DNA of 64,000 bases from Bacteroidetes bacterium B1(2017). Its GTDB lineage: Bacteria > Bacteroidota > Bacteroidia > UKL13-3. Location of the stretch: positions 682,001-746,000 of the forward strand of contig NKJG01000001.1 in the NCBI GenBank assembly GCA_002256395.1. The letters run 5' to 3'. Below are positions 1 to 7,206 of the stretch, piece by piece. The position numbers and the translations under genes were made by a program. The notes beneath the pieces are model-generated. The model saw only the letters and a program-made list of their open reading frames with translations, did no database searches and was not told the origin of the DNA. Within the stretch, counting starts at the first letter, position 1. Each line of letters opens with the position of its first letter.

Positions 1-43
1 GCAGCTAAATTATTTGTTCCTTAATACCTAAGTTCTTCATACA

Positions 44-83
44 AAAAAGCCTCTTTGCCTTAGTGCAGAGAGGCTTTTTTTAT
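44..83. terminator. Rho-independent terminator
   Basis: Inverted repeat AAAAAAGCCTCT / AGAGGCTTTTTTT with a loop of about 13 bases. The T-run lies on both strands, so it can stop the leftward SulP gene, whose stop codon is 5 bases away, and anything entering from the left edge. Confidence 0.85.
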
Positions 84-87
84 GCCT

Positions 88-1638
88 TTAATGAACAACC
101 ATGAGCTGCACCTTCTCAATATGGATGAGCTTAATTTCTATATGTCTATCATGTGCCTTTTGATGATATTGACTAATAGTTTCAAGAATATCGTATTCTA
201 TAAAATTGCATTCACTTCCATCAATTATTAGACTCGAATATTCTGGAATTTCATCGAGTGATTTGCGCAGTTTTACTTTATTGAGGAAGGTTACATTGCT
301 GTTTAGTTTTATAAGGTACGTTTCTATTCCTTCGTGAATGGTTTTACTAACTTTATACTCTGCCTGGAAATTATTTTGAATAATAAAATACACCGATATT
401 AATAAGCCAATGCTTACCCCTATTAATAAGTCGGTAGAAAGAATAATAAGGATGGTGGCCAGGAATGGGATAAATTGTTTAACACCTAAGCGCCACATAT
501 GCACAAATAGCTTAGGCTTACAAAGGTTAAAGCCCGTTATCATTAAAATGGCAGCTAAGGAAGCATAGGGTATTAGGTTCAGCACAAATGGAACTAGAAG
601 AACGGCAAGCAATAAAAAAAGACCATGTGTAAAGGAAGCCAATTTGGTTCGGCCCCCTGCATCTATGTTTGCTGAGCCGCGCACTACGACAGCAGTTAAA
701 GGAATGGCGCCTACTAAACCGCATACCATATTGCCAATGCCTTGAGCTATTAACTCCCTATTTACTGGAGTGATTCTATTTCTACTATCTAATTTATCAA
801 CGGCTTCTATAGATAGAAGCGTTTCTAAGGTGGCCAAAATTCCAATGATAATGCCGTATTTCCATATTTCGAAACTTGAGAAAAGTTGCGAAAAGGCAGG
901 CAATTGAATTTGCCCAAAAATATTCTCGGGTATTTGAACCAATTGGGTAGGTTTTAATAAGAAATACGAATTGAACTTAATAAAAAGCAAGTTGCATAGT
1001 ATACCCACCCCTACAACCATAAGTGTTGCAGGTATGAACGGCGTTTTAGTACGATATAGTTTCTTGTAAAGTAAGAGAATTGAAAGGGATAAACAGGCTA
1101 TAATAATGGCGCCTCGAGAGAGGTGATCATTAAAATTTTGGAAGCTTGTAAGTAAATGATGGGTGCTAAAGAGATTCAGAAAGCCAGAGGTCCAAAAATC
1201 GGGTTGATCATAGCCAAAAGCCAATGGAACTTGCTTCGAAACCAAGATAATTCCTATAGCTGCCAACATTCCTTTTATTACCGAGGAGGGAAAATAATTA
1301 GCAATGGCACCCATTTTTAAGATACCAAGAAGCACCTGAAAAAGTCCAGCTAGCATTACTGATAAAAGGAATAATGGGAAACTATTGAAGCTAAGAATGG
1401 CAGCAGCCACCAATGTTGTTAAGCCTGCGGCAGGACCAGATACTGCCAGTTGAGAACCGCTTACTAAACTTACAAGCAAACCACCAATAATACCCGATAA
1501 TAAACCCGAATAAAGCGGCGCGCCGGAGGCTAAAGCAATACCCAAACAAAGCGGTAAGGCTACTAAAAAAATGGATAGCCCAGCAGGCAAATCGTGCTTG
1601 AGCCAAATAATTTTATAATACTTAATAGTACGTTTCAT
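88..1638 (-). CDS. SulP family inorganic anion transporter
   Basis: Integral inner-membrane anion carrier (sulfate, bicarbonate or similar; substrate not decidable here). The N-terminal 400 or so residues are a chain of hydrophobic helices with the SulP-typical early segment (HDLPAGLSIFLVALPLCLG) and the conserved SGPAAGL loop; the last 90 residues look like a cytosolic STAS domain. Length of about 516 residues fits the family. A GTG three codons upstream (1647) could extend it, but the ATG at 1638 is the better start because it gives the usual short N-terminus. It is divergent from the OmpA-family gene, with an 18-bp palindrome in the shared 5' region. No carbonic anhydrase or sulfur gene is adjacent, so context does not choose between bicarbonate and sulfate. 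Confidence 0.9.
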   Translation of the reverse strand: MKRTIKYYKIIWLKHDLPAGLSIFLVALPLCLGIALASGAPLYSGLLSGIIGGLLVSLVSGSQLAVSGPAAGLTTLVAAAILSFNSFPLFLLSVMLAGLFQVLLGILKMGAIANYFPSSVIKGMLAAIGIILVSKQVPLAFGYDQPDFWTSGFLNLFSTHHLLTSFQNFNDHLSRGAIIIACLSLSILLLYKKLYRTKTPFIPATLMVVGVGILCNLLFIKFNSYFLLKPTQLVQIPENIFGQIQLPAFSQLFSSFEIWKYGIIIGILATLETLLSIEAVDKLDSRNRITPVNRELIAQGIGNMVCGLVGAIPLTAVVVRGSANIDAGGRTKLASFTHGLFLLLAVLLVPFVLNLIPYASLAAILMITGFNLCKPKLFVHMWRLGVKQFIPFLATILIILSTDLLIGVSIGLLISVYFIIQNNFQAEYKVSKTIHEGIETYLIKLNSNVTFLNKVKLRKSLDEIPEYSSLIIDGSECNFIEYDILETISQYHQKAHDRHIEIKLIHIEKVQLMVVH

Positions 1639-1675
1639 AGAACACACATATAAACTCCAAGCGCCTTAAGCAAAG

Positions 1676-1693
1676 TTTTGGTTCGAACCAAAA
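1676..1693. promoter_or_regulatory. 18-bp perfect palindrome in divergent promoter region
   Basis: TTTTGGTTCGAACCAAAA is fully self-complementary and sits 38 bases upstream of the SulP start, in the intergenic region shared with the OmpA-family gene. The same core, GGTTCGAACC, recurs upstream of the DEAD-box helicase and inside three genes of this window. It may be an operator or a dispersed genomic word; the sequence alone does not decide. Confidence 0.4.
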
Positions 1694-1876
1694 ACGAAAG
1701 AAGTGCAGCTTGCAAATAGAGCTTACAAGGTAGGATGAATTAAATTGAGATTAAATGATATTGCTTATGTTGTTGTGCTAAATGGTGAACAAGGATAGAA
1801 ATGCTGCGAATAAGTATGCTGTAAAAAAATTGCCTAGGACAATCTGCCGCTGCAACTTCGTAGAAAATCAATAGAT

Positions 1877-2815
1877 ATGAAATTTCGTTTGCTACTAATA
1901 GCGTTAATGGCCACTGTTTGCCTACAGGCGCAAGACCTTGAACCAAAAGGAAAGATAAAGGAACCGAAAACCTTTAAGGAAAAAATGCACAATGCCTTTT
2001 TATCGAAACGTATGACAGAGGCAACGTATCAGCGCGACTCGATGCATTTATTAAACTTAGCTTTTAATAAAGACACCACGCAAAGAGGCATTCAATACCG
2101 CGAATTAGAGGGAAATTACAGAGCCCTTAACGCCAAATATGCCGATTTAACTGAAAAGCACAAGGCTTTGCAATCAGATTATAATGAGATGAACGATAAG
2201 TATACCGACTTAATTCGTTCGAGCTTAAACAAAACGGAGCAACTTAATTTGGCCTTGAAAGAAAAAGGCGAACAATTATTAGCTCGCGAGAAACGCTTGG
2301 CCGAATTAGAGGCTTTAATACGCAAACAAGATTCTATTACCAATGCCTTAAACAACATCATTAAAAAAGCATTGCTAAGCTTTAACAGCGATGAAATTAC
2401 TGTAGAAATGAAGAATGGAAAGGTATATGTTTCTATGACTGATAAGCTTTTATTTAGAAGCGGTAGTGCGGATGTAGAAGAAAAAGGAAAAGAGGCCATA
2501 AAGAAGCTTGCGGATGTATTAAACAAAAACACCGATGTAGGTATTATGATTGAGGGCCATACCGACAATGTGCCAATTAAAACAGCACAATTTGCCGATA
2601 ACTGGGATTTAAGTGTGGCCCGTTCTACCAATATTGTACGCCTATTAGATGAAATCTATAAAGTGGATGCTAAACGATTAACAGCTGCAGGCCGCGGAGA
2701 GTATTTGCCTAAAGCAAGCAACGAAACATCTGAAGGAAGAGCTAAGAACAGAAGAACAGAGATTATTTTAACTCCTAAATTGGATGAGTTGTATAAGTTG
2801 ATTGAGAAGAGGTAG
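1877..2815 (+). CDS. OmpA family protein with coiled-coil stalk
   Basis: Cell-envelope protein predicted to tie the outer membrane or periplasm to peptidoglycan. A signal peptide covers roughly residues 1-19 (ending LQAQ). Residues about 60-165 are strongly heptad-like and rich in K, E, L and N, so probably coiled coil. The C-terminal 120 residues form an OmpA-like domain with the peptidoglycan-contact signature EGHTDN, the NWDLSVARS segment and the GRAKNRRTEI end. There is no N-terminal barrel, so it resembles the coiled-coil OmpA/MotB-type proteins of Bacteroidota rather than E. coli OmpA. It stands alone, followed by repeats and a terminator. Confidence 0.88.
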   Translation: MKFRLLLIALMATVCLQAQDLEPKGKIKEPKTFKEKMHNAFLSKRMTEATYQRDSMHLLNLAFNKDTTQRGIQYRELEGNYRALNAKYADLTEKHKALQSDYNEMNDKYTDLIRSSLNKTEQLNLALKEKGEQLLAREKRLAELEALIRKQDSITNALNNIIKKALLSFNSDEITVEMKNGKVYVSMTDKLLFRSGSADVEEKGKEAIKKLADVLNKNTDVGIMIEGHTDNVPIKTAQFADNWDLSVARSTNIVRLLDEIYKVDAKRLTAAGRGEYLPKASNETSEGRAKNRRTEIILTPKLDELYKLIEKR

Positions 2816-2841
2816 GGGTTCGACAGGCTCACCCTGACGTA
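2816..2841. repeat. Short dispersed-type repeat (TTCGACAGGCTCACC)
   Basis: The stretch just after the OmpA-family stop reads GGTTCGACAGGCTCACCCTGAC, cut here to its core TTCGACAGGCTCACC. This word resembles an intergenic repeat I recall from many unrelated bacterial genomes. Only one copy is seen in this window. Confidence 0.35.
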
Positions 2842-2867
2842 GGGGTTGGGCATTTGGATTACCAAGT

Positions 2868-2905
2868 TGCAAAGCCCCGGAGGGGCGACATAATGTGAAT
2901 TATAG
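2868..2905 (-). repeat. Single copy of the GCGACAT mini-hairpin repeat
   Basis: GCCCC-GGA-GGGGC followed by GACATAAT. Read on the other strand it matches the unit tandemly repeated at 6863-7122 (GCTCC-TCT-GGAGC preceded by AATGTC), with compensatory changes in the stem (CCCC/GGGG against CTCC/GGAG). It is therefore a lone, oppositely oriented member of that family. Confidence 0.6.
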
Positions 2906-2906
2906 G

Positions 2907-2952
2907 ATATAAAAAAGAGGCTACCTCCTTTGGAGGCAGCCTCTTTTTTATA
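2907..2952. terminator. Rho-independent terminator, bidirectional
   Basis: AAAAAAGAGGCTACCTCC / GGAGGCAGCCTCTTTTTT forms a long stem with one bulge and T-runs on both strands. It separates the rightward OmpA-family gene from the leftward YfhO pair. Confidence 0.88.
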
Positions 2953-2987
2953 TCAGGACCTTAGGTCCTAAATCTCTCTATGGTCCC

Positions 2988-3131
2988 TTAAGAAACCTTA
3001 GCTTTACTAGGCTCGCATTTGCAGGCGCCGCTTTCGCAGGCTTTGCCTTGGCTACTTTTACGCATAGATTTATATACATAGAAGACTGCGGCTGCAAAGA
3101 GAACTCCAACTATAATTTCTTGCCAATTCAT
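2988..3131 (-). CDS. FeoB-associated Cys-rich membrane protein-like
   Basis: A 47-residue protein: a short N-terminus (MNWQEIIVG), one membrane helix (about residues 7-21), then a cytosolic Cys-rich tail with CESGACKCEP. This is the layout of the FeoB-associated Cys-rich membrane protein family, which is thought to accompany ferrous-iron transport. No feoB is in the window. The start is 1 base downstream of the YfhO stop, so the two are probably co-transcribed. Identification rests on size, a single helix and the cysteine cluster only. Confidence 0.6.
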   Translation of the reverse strand: MNWQEIIVGVLFAAAVFYVYKSMRKSSQGKACESGACKCEPSKAKVS

Positions 3132-3132
3132 A

Positions 3133-5589
3133 TTACGCTTCTTCTTTCTTCTTTTTCATAAACACCCATCCTAAGATTAGGATCAAACCGCCATACAACG
3201 TAAACGAAGATGCATAGGCAATTCTTTCACCTGTGGCAATAACAGTTGGTTCAAACTTAAATACCACTTCATGTTTGCCTGCAGGTACTTTAAGAGCACG
3301 CAATACATAATCAACTCGTTCATGTGGAACCAAGGCTCCATCAATGTATGCATTCCAACCTTTATCGTAATAAATCTCAGAGAATACAGCCAATTGATCT
3401 GAAGAAGCAGTTGAAGAATAAACCAATTTATTAGGTTGGTAGGCAGCTAATGTAATACTTGCCGAAGAATCGTAACTCGGTGTAAATCCTTTTAAATCTG
3501 CTTCAAAGCGCTTATCCATGAAAGCTGTTTCTTTAGAATTGAAATGATCTAAGGCTACAATTTCTTCATCGGCATTGGCTACCCATTTAAGGTCTCTAAC
3601 AAACCAAGCATTGCCATTGGCTGCGTAGTTCAATTGAGCGTATTTACCACCAGCCGAGTCTTGCATGATAAAATACTTGGCATTAAGCATATTGTAACAC
3701 TCCATATTTAATCTACCTAAGGAATCTTGCCTGCTTAATTGCCACTCGATTAATTCTTGGTACCTGCGCATTTTAGCACCATGGTAGCCACCTAATGATT
3801 TGTGGTAATAGGCAGTAATGGCATCCTTATCAAAATCGGTGGTGTTGTTATATACTCTGTAATGTAAATCCTTATCGGCTAAAATTTGTTGATCTACAGG
3901 AGTCATTTCAACGGCTGCATCCTTTTTCTTTTTCTCAAAATCAGAGTCGTTGAGGTAACGCTTATCTACGCCCCATAAATCAACTAGCATTAAAATACCA
4001 AGAATGCTTATAAGGTATTCGTTTTTAAGTTTGCCCAATTGGTAGAACCAAAGCGCCGCACCAGCAGCAGCAATAAAGGCCAATGAACGCAAGGCATCCA
4101 TGCGCAATAGGCTTTCTCTATCGGCAGTAAGCGAAGTAGTTAACCATTCTGGAAATTTCATGCGCGCATCGGTAGCGCTAGAAAAATCGAAGAACATACC
4201 TGGTACCAAGGCAAAAATTAAACACAGGCCCCCTACTATACCACCCGAAAACTTAAGGGCACGAATAAACTCAGGCTTGGAGATTTTATTCTGCATTATT
4301 TCTTTTAGTGCTAGTATAGCCATAAAAGGAAATAAGGTTTGCGCAATACACAGGATAAAAGTTACCGAACGGAACTTATTATAGAGCGGGAAATAGTTAA
4401 AGAAAATATCTGTTAAAGGCATAAAGTTCTTACCCATAGAAAGGAACACAGCTAGCATGGCAGCAGAAAAAATCCACCATTTTTCAATGCCCTTTATAAC
4501 AAACATACCTAGCACAAATAAGAAAATAACAATGGCACCGTAGTATATAGGACCAGCCGTAAAAGGTTGATCGCCCCAATAAACTGGCAAGCCCTTTACC
4601 ATATCTTTGGCATTAGGATAACCTTGTTTTTGAAGTGCTTTATAGGTTTCGCTGCTAGTACCTAAATCGCCACTGCTAGCACCACCATAAAAATTAGGAA
4701 TAAGCAAGGTAAACGGTTCGGCCACACCATTACTCCATTGTAGGGCATAATCTTTATCTAAACCTGAAGAGCTATTGGCGGCATTACTTTCGCCTGTAGT
4801 AGTTTTTGTTAGTTCTGATTTCCCTCTAATACTGTATTTACCATATTCTTCGGTAGCTAATAAACCTGTAATATTGGTTCCAACACCCACCCCTGCGGCA
4901 ATAGCCATAAATAAACCAGCGGTAAGGAAGGAAGGAAGTGTTTTGTTTTTGAAGGCATTTATTAGCTCCACAATCATCCAAGCTAGAATGACAAAAATGA
5001 GGTAATAGGTAATTTGAATATGTCCTGCCGAGAGTTCAAATGAAACGGCAATACCAGTAAGAATGGCCCCCAGCAGTTTATTTCTGTGCAGGGTTATTTG
5101 AATACCTGCCAGCACCAGGGGAATAAAGGCAATGGCATTTCCTTTGGTAACATGCCCCGCATCTATATTTATAAAATTAAACGTGGAGAGTGCAAAGGCC
5201 AGCGAGCCCGCAATGGCCAGCCAAGGAGAAACCTCAAAGGCTAATAATAAAATATAAAAGCAAGCAAATAATAAGAAAATGGTATCGGAAGGATGCTTGA
5301 ATACTTCTGAAATCTTAAACAAGATATTTCCTGTGAAATTTCCATGGTAGGTAGCACCAATTAAGTAACTAGGCATACCGCCAAAAATACTGTTTGTCCA
5401 GAAAGTGCGCTCACCACTTGCTTTTTCAAAGGTGGCAATTTCTTGAAAGGTAGATTTCCATTGTAATACGTCGTATTGTTTTAAGACTTTACCATTAAAC
5501 AAAGGAGTGAAATAGGCAAAAATAACCAGCATAATAATTGCGAAGGCAATTAGGTGTGGTGTGGCTTTTTTCAGGAAGGATTGGTTCAT
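3133..5589 (-). CDS. YfhO family multi-pass membrane protein
   Basis: Large integral membrane protein of about 818 residues in the YfhO family, whose members are thought to act in glycosylation or transport of envelope polymers, usually without assigned substrate. It begins with a helix (about residues 8-28), an extracytoplasmic loop containing GKVLKQYDVLQWKST, then some ten further helices; residues about 560-770 form a soluble extracytoplasmic region, and a last helix precedes the KKKKEE tail. A GTG at 5610 would add seven residues; the ATG at 5589 is preferred. The next gene on the strand is the small FeoB-associated-type protein. Confidence 0.85.
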   Translation of the reverse strand: MNQSFLKKATPHLIAFAIIMLVIFAYFTPLFNGKVLKQYDVLQWKSTFQEIATFEKASGERTFWTNSIFGGMPSYLIGATYHGNFTGNILFKISEVFKHPSDTIFLLFACFYILLLAFEVSPWLAIAGSLAFALSTFNFINIDAGHVTKGNAIAFIPLVLAGIQITLHRNKLLGAILTGIAVSFELSAGHIQITYYLIFVILAWMIVELINAFKNKTLPSFLTAGLFMAIAAGVGVGTNITGLLATEEYGKYSIRGKSELTKTTTGESNAANSSSGLDKDYALQWSNGVAEPFTLLIPNFYGGASSGDLGTSSETYKALQKQGYPNAKDMVKGLPVYWGDQPFTAGPIYYGAIVIFLFVLGMFVIKGIEKWWIFSAAMLAVFLSMGKNFMPLTDIFFNYFPLYNKFRSVTFILCIAQTLFPFMAILALKEIMQNKISKPEFIRALKFSGGIVGGLCLIFALVPGMFFDFSSATDARMKFPEWLTTSLTADRESLLRMDALRSLAFIAAAGAALWFYQLGKLKNEYLISILGILMLVDLWGVDKRYLNDSDFEKKKKDAAVEMTPVDQQILADKDLHYRVYNNTTDFDKDAITAYYHKSLGGYHGAKMRRYQELIEWQLSRQDSLGRLNMECYNMLNAKYFIMQDSAGGKYAQLNYAANGNAWFVRDLKWVANADEEIVALDHFNSKETAFMDKRFEADLKGFTPSYDSSASITLAAYQPNKLVYSSTASSDQLAVFSEIYYDKGWNAYIDGALVPHERVDYVLRALKVPAGKHEVVFKFEPTVIATGERIAYASSFTLYGGLILILGWVFMKKKKEEA

Positions 5590-5682
5590 GTTTGGAAATT
5601 TTGAGGGCACAATATAACTTTTTTTGTTTAGTAGGAAAAACAGAGAAGAAAACTAACAACTAGCTTATAACGATTATCTATA

Positions 5683-5714
5683 TAGATAAATATCTAGTGA
5701 TAGATATTTATCTA
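5683..5714. promoter_or_regulatory. 14-bp perfect inverted repeat upstream of unknown gene
   Basis: TAGATAAATATCTA-gtga-TAGATATTTATCTA. Each arm is nearly palindromic itself, giving two adjacent dimer-type sites. It lies about 170 bases before the unknown gene at 5882 and about 95 bases upstream of yfhO, in an otherwise featureless 290-base divergent region. It may be an operator; there is no T-run to make it a terminator. Confidence 0.4.
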
Positions 5715-5881
5715 GAAAAATAGTTATTTCATCTATAAATCAAGTTCTCAAAGGCAGATACTTTTGTTCTCGTTATCGGGTATATACAAGGCTTAAGAAG
5801 AAGCTAGCGGATAGATACGGCAACAAAAGAGCAATAGTTTTTTAACAAGTAAAAATTAGAAACATTTTAAAAAGTACGCTT

Positions 5882-6361
5882 ATGGGAAAATCAAACAAAA
5901 TCTCAGCAAACTTTACCCCTAAAGACAAAGAAGGGGTGATTAAAAAGATGGGCGAAGCCATGGCTTTGATGCCCTTCTTAGTGAATTTAACCAGCGAGGA
6001 TAGGAAGCATCTTCGCAAGATGGGGCCAAAGAGTTCGGCCTATGTGCAACAATGTTTAGAGGGCGCCATTGCGTTTCCGGGCGAGTTGAAAAGCAATTTT
6101 AACTTAGCCGAGATGCAAAAGGATGTAGAGCTCTTAAAGAATTTGTTGGGCTTAAAAGTGCAACTCGACAGTTTAAAAGAAAAGGTGGATGATACCATTA
6201 TGGCGGCTGGAGCAGATGCTATGGGCGCTGCCGATGAGGTATATCAATCTTTAAAATTATCTGCCAAAGGCAATGCAGGAGTAAAGTCGGCGGTAGAATT
6301 AATTAGCATTAGGTTTAAAGGGCAAGGTAATTTTACAGAAGTAAAGCCACCTAGCAACTAA
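5882..6361 (+). CDS. Conserved-type hypothetical cytosolic protein
   Basis: I do not recognise this 159-residue protein. It has no signal peptide or membrane helix, is helix-favouring and Lys/Met/Ala rich, with a likely amphipathic helix around residues 75-105 (EMQKDVELLKNLLGLK). Codon use matches its neighbours, it has its own terminator 60 bases after the stop, and an inverted repeat upstream, so it is very probably a real single-gene unit. No catalytic motif is visible. Confidence 0.7.
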   Translation: MGKSNKISANFTPKDKEGVIKKMGEAMALMPFLVNLTSEDRKHLRKMGPKSSAYVQQCLEGAIAFPGELKSNFNLAEMQKDVELLKNLLGLKVQLDSLKEKVDDTIMAAGADAMGAADEVYQSLKLSAKGNAGVKSAVELISIRFKGQGNFTEVKPPSN

Positions 6362-6421
6362 CCATTTAATCAAAAAACTATTGTAAGAAAGGTATTAGCT
6401 TAAAACAACTAATACCAAACT

Positions 6422-6460
6422 AGCCTAGGTTCCTGAATAAGGGGCCTAGGCTTCTTTTTT
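6422..6460 (+). terminator. Rho-independent terminator
   Basis: GCCTAGG (6423-6429) pairs with CCTAGGC (6445-6451), followed by TTCTTTTTT. It ends the transcript of the unknown gene at 5882. Confidence 0.8.
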
Positions 6461-6461
6461 G

Positions 6462-6720
6462 AAATAGCGATAAGCAAGGAAGGAATTGCAATAAGCTGAG
6501 AAGGAATTGCAAGTAGCTAGGGAGGTTCTTGCTATTAGCAAAAAGGGAATTGCCAATAGCTAGGTAGCTAAATAAAAATAACAAAGAAGCAATAGCAGGA
6601 GGCTTTTTGCTCCTTGATATTAGCAAGGAAGGAATAGCAAGAAGATAGCTAGCCAATTGCAATTGGCAAATAGAGATTTGCAATTAGCAAAAAGCGTTTT
6701 TAATTTAGAAAACCTGTTTA
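6462..6720. repeat. AGCAA/TTGCTA word-rich non-coding tract
   Basis: About 260 bases built almost entirely from a few recurring words: AAGGAATTGCAA, TAGCTAG, AATAGCAA, TTGCTATTAGCAA (self-complementary), CCAATTGCAATTGG (self-complementary). Units are irregular in spacing and orientation, so it is a degenerate repeat cluster rather than a clean tandem array. Open frames through it are shadows with repetitive composition (LLFLFS, LLSL). Confidence 0.55.
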
Positions 6721-6862
6721 ATATATAGCTCTTGAGCAAATACCTTTCAGCAAAAGGACCAGGATAAAAGCTAATGAACTTCTTGAATATAGAAAAAGGT
6801 AGCATTAAATGGATTTTACTCAAATTGAAAAGAAACAAACCCGCCAATTCAATTTATATTTC

Positions 6863-7122
6863 CTATTAGAATGTCGCTCCTCTGGAGCTTTAAATGGGTA
6901 TTAATTTTTAAGGTCTATTAGAATGTCGCTCCTCTGGAGCTTTAATTGGGTATTAATTTTTAAGGTCTATTAGAATGTCGCTCCTCTGTAGCTTTAATTG
7001 GGTATTGTTTTTTAAGGTCTATTAGAATGTCGCTCCACTGGAGCTTTAAATGGGTATTGTTTTTTTAGGTCTATTAGAATGTCACCCCTTTGAGGTTGGA
7101 AGACTTTTCGTCTCCAATGTCC
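6863..7122. repeat. Five-copy 52-bp tandem repeat with mini-hairpin
   Basis: Units start with CTATTAGAATGTC at 6863, 6915, 6967, 7019 and 7071, exactly 52 bases apart. Each of the first four carries GCTCC-NNN-GGAGC (copy 3 has one stem change, copy 4 a loop change) and a T-rich spacer; the fifth keeps only the first 13 or so bases and then diverges. A single reverse-strand relative lies at 2868-2905. No ORF, promoter or cas gene is associated. Confidence 0.88.
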
Positions 7123-7150
7123 CTTCCGTCCCTTAAGTCCATTACCCCCA

Positions 7151-7192
7151 TAAAAGAAAAAGCCCGCTCAATTGAGCGGGCTTTTTCTTTTA
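7151..7192. terminator. Perfect 21-bp inverted-repeat terminator
   Basis: TAAAAGAAAAAGCCCGCTCAA is followed at once by its exact complement, giving a GC-rich stem with an AATT loop and T-runs on both strands. It lies 15 bases beyond the nrdJ stop and ends that transcript. Confidence 0.92.
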
Positions 7193-7206
7193 TGGAACAC
7201 TAAAAT

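Noticed and set aside
6420..6847. Two overlapping leftward open frames through the repeat tract
   Set aside because: Their composition (strings of L, F, S) follows the repeated words; no homology pattern, no promoter and a terminator lies inside.
7019..7122. CRISPR array
   Set aside because: The 52-base units are contiguous with no variable spacers and no cas genes are present.
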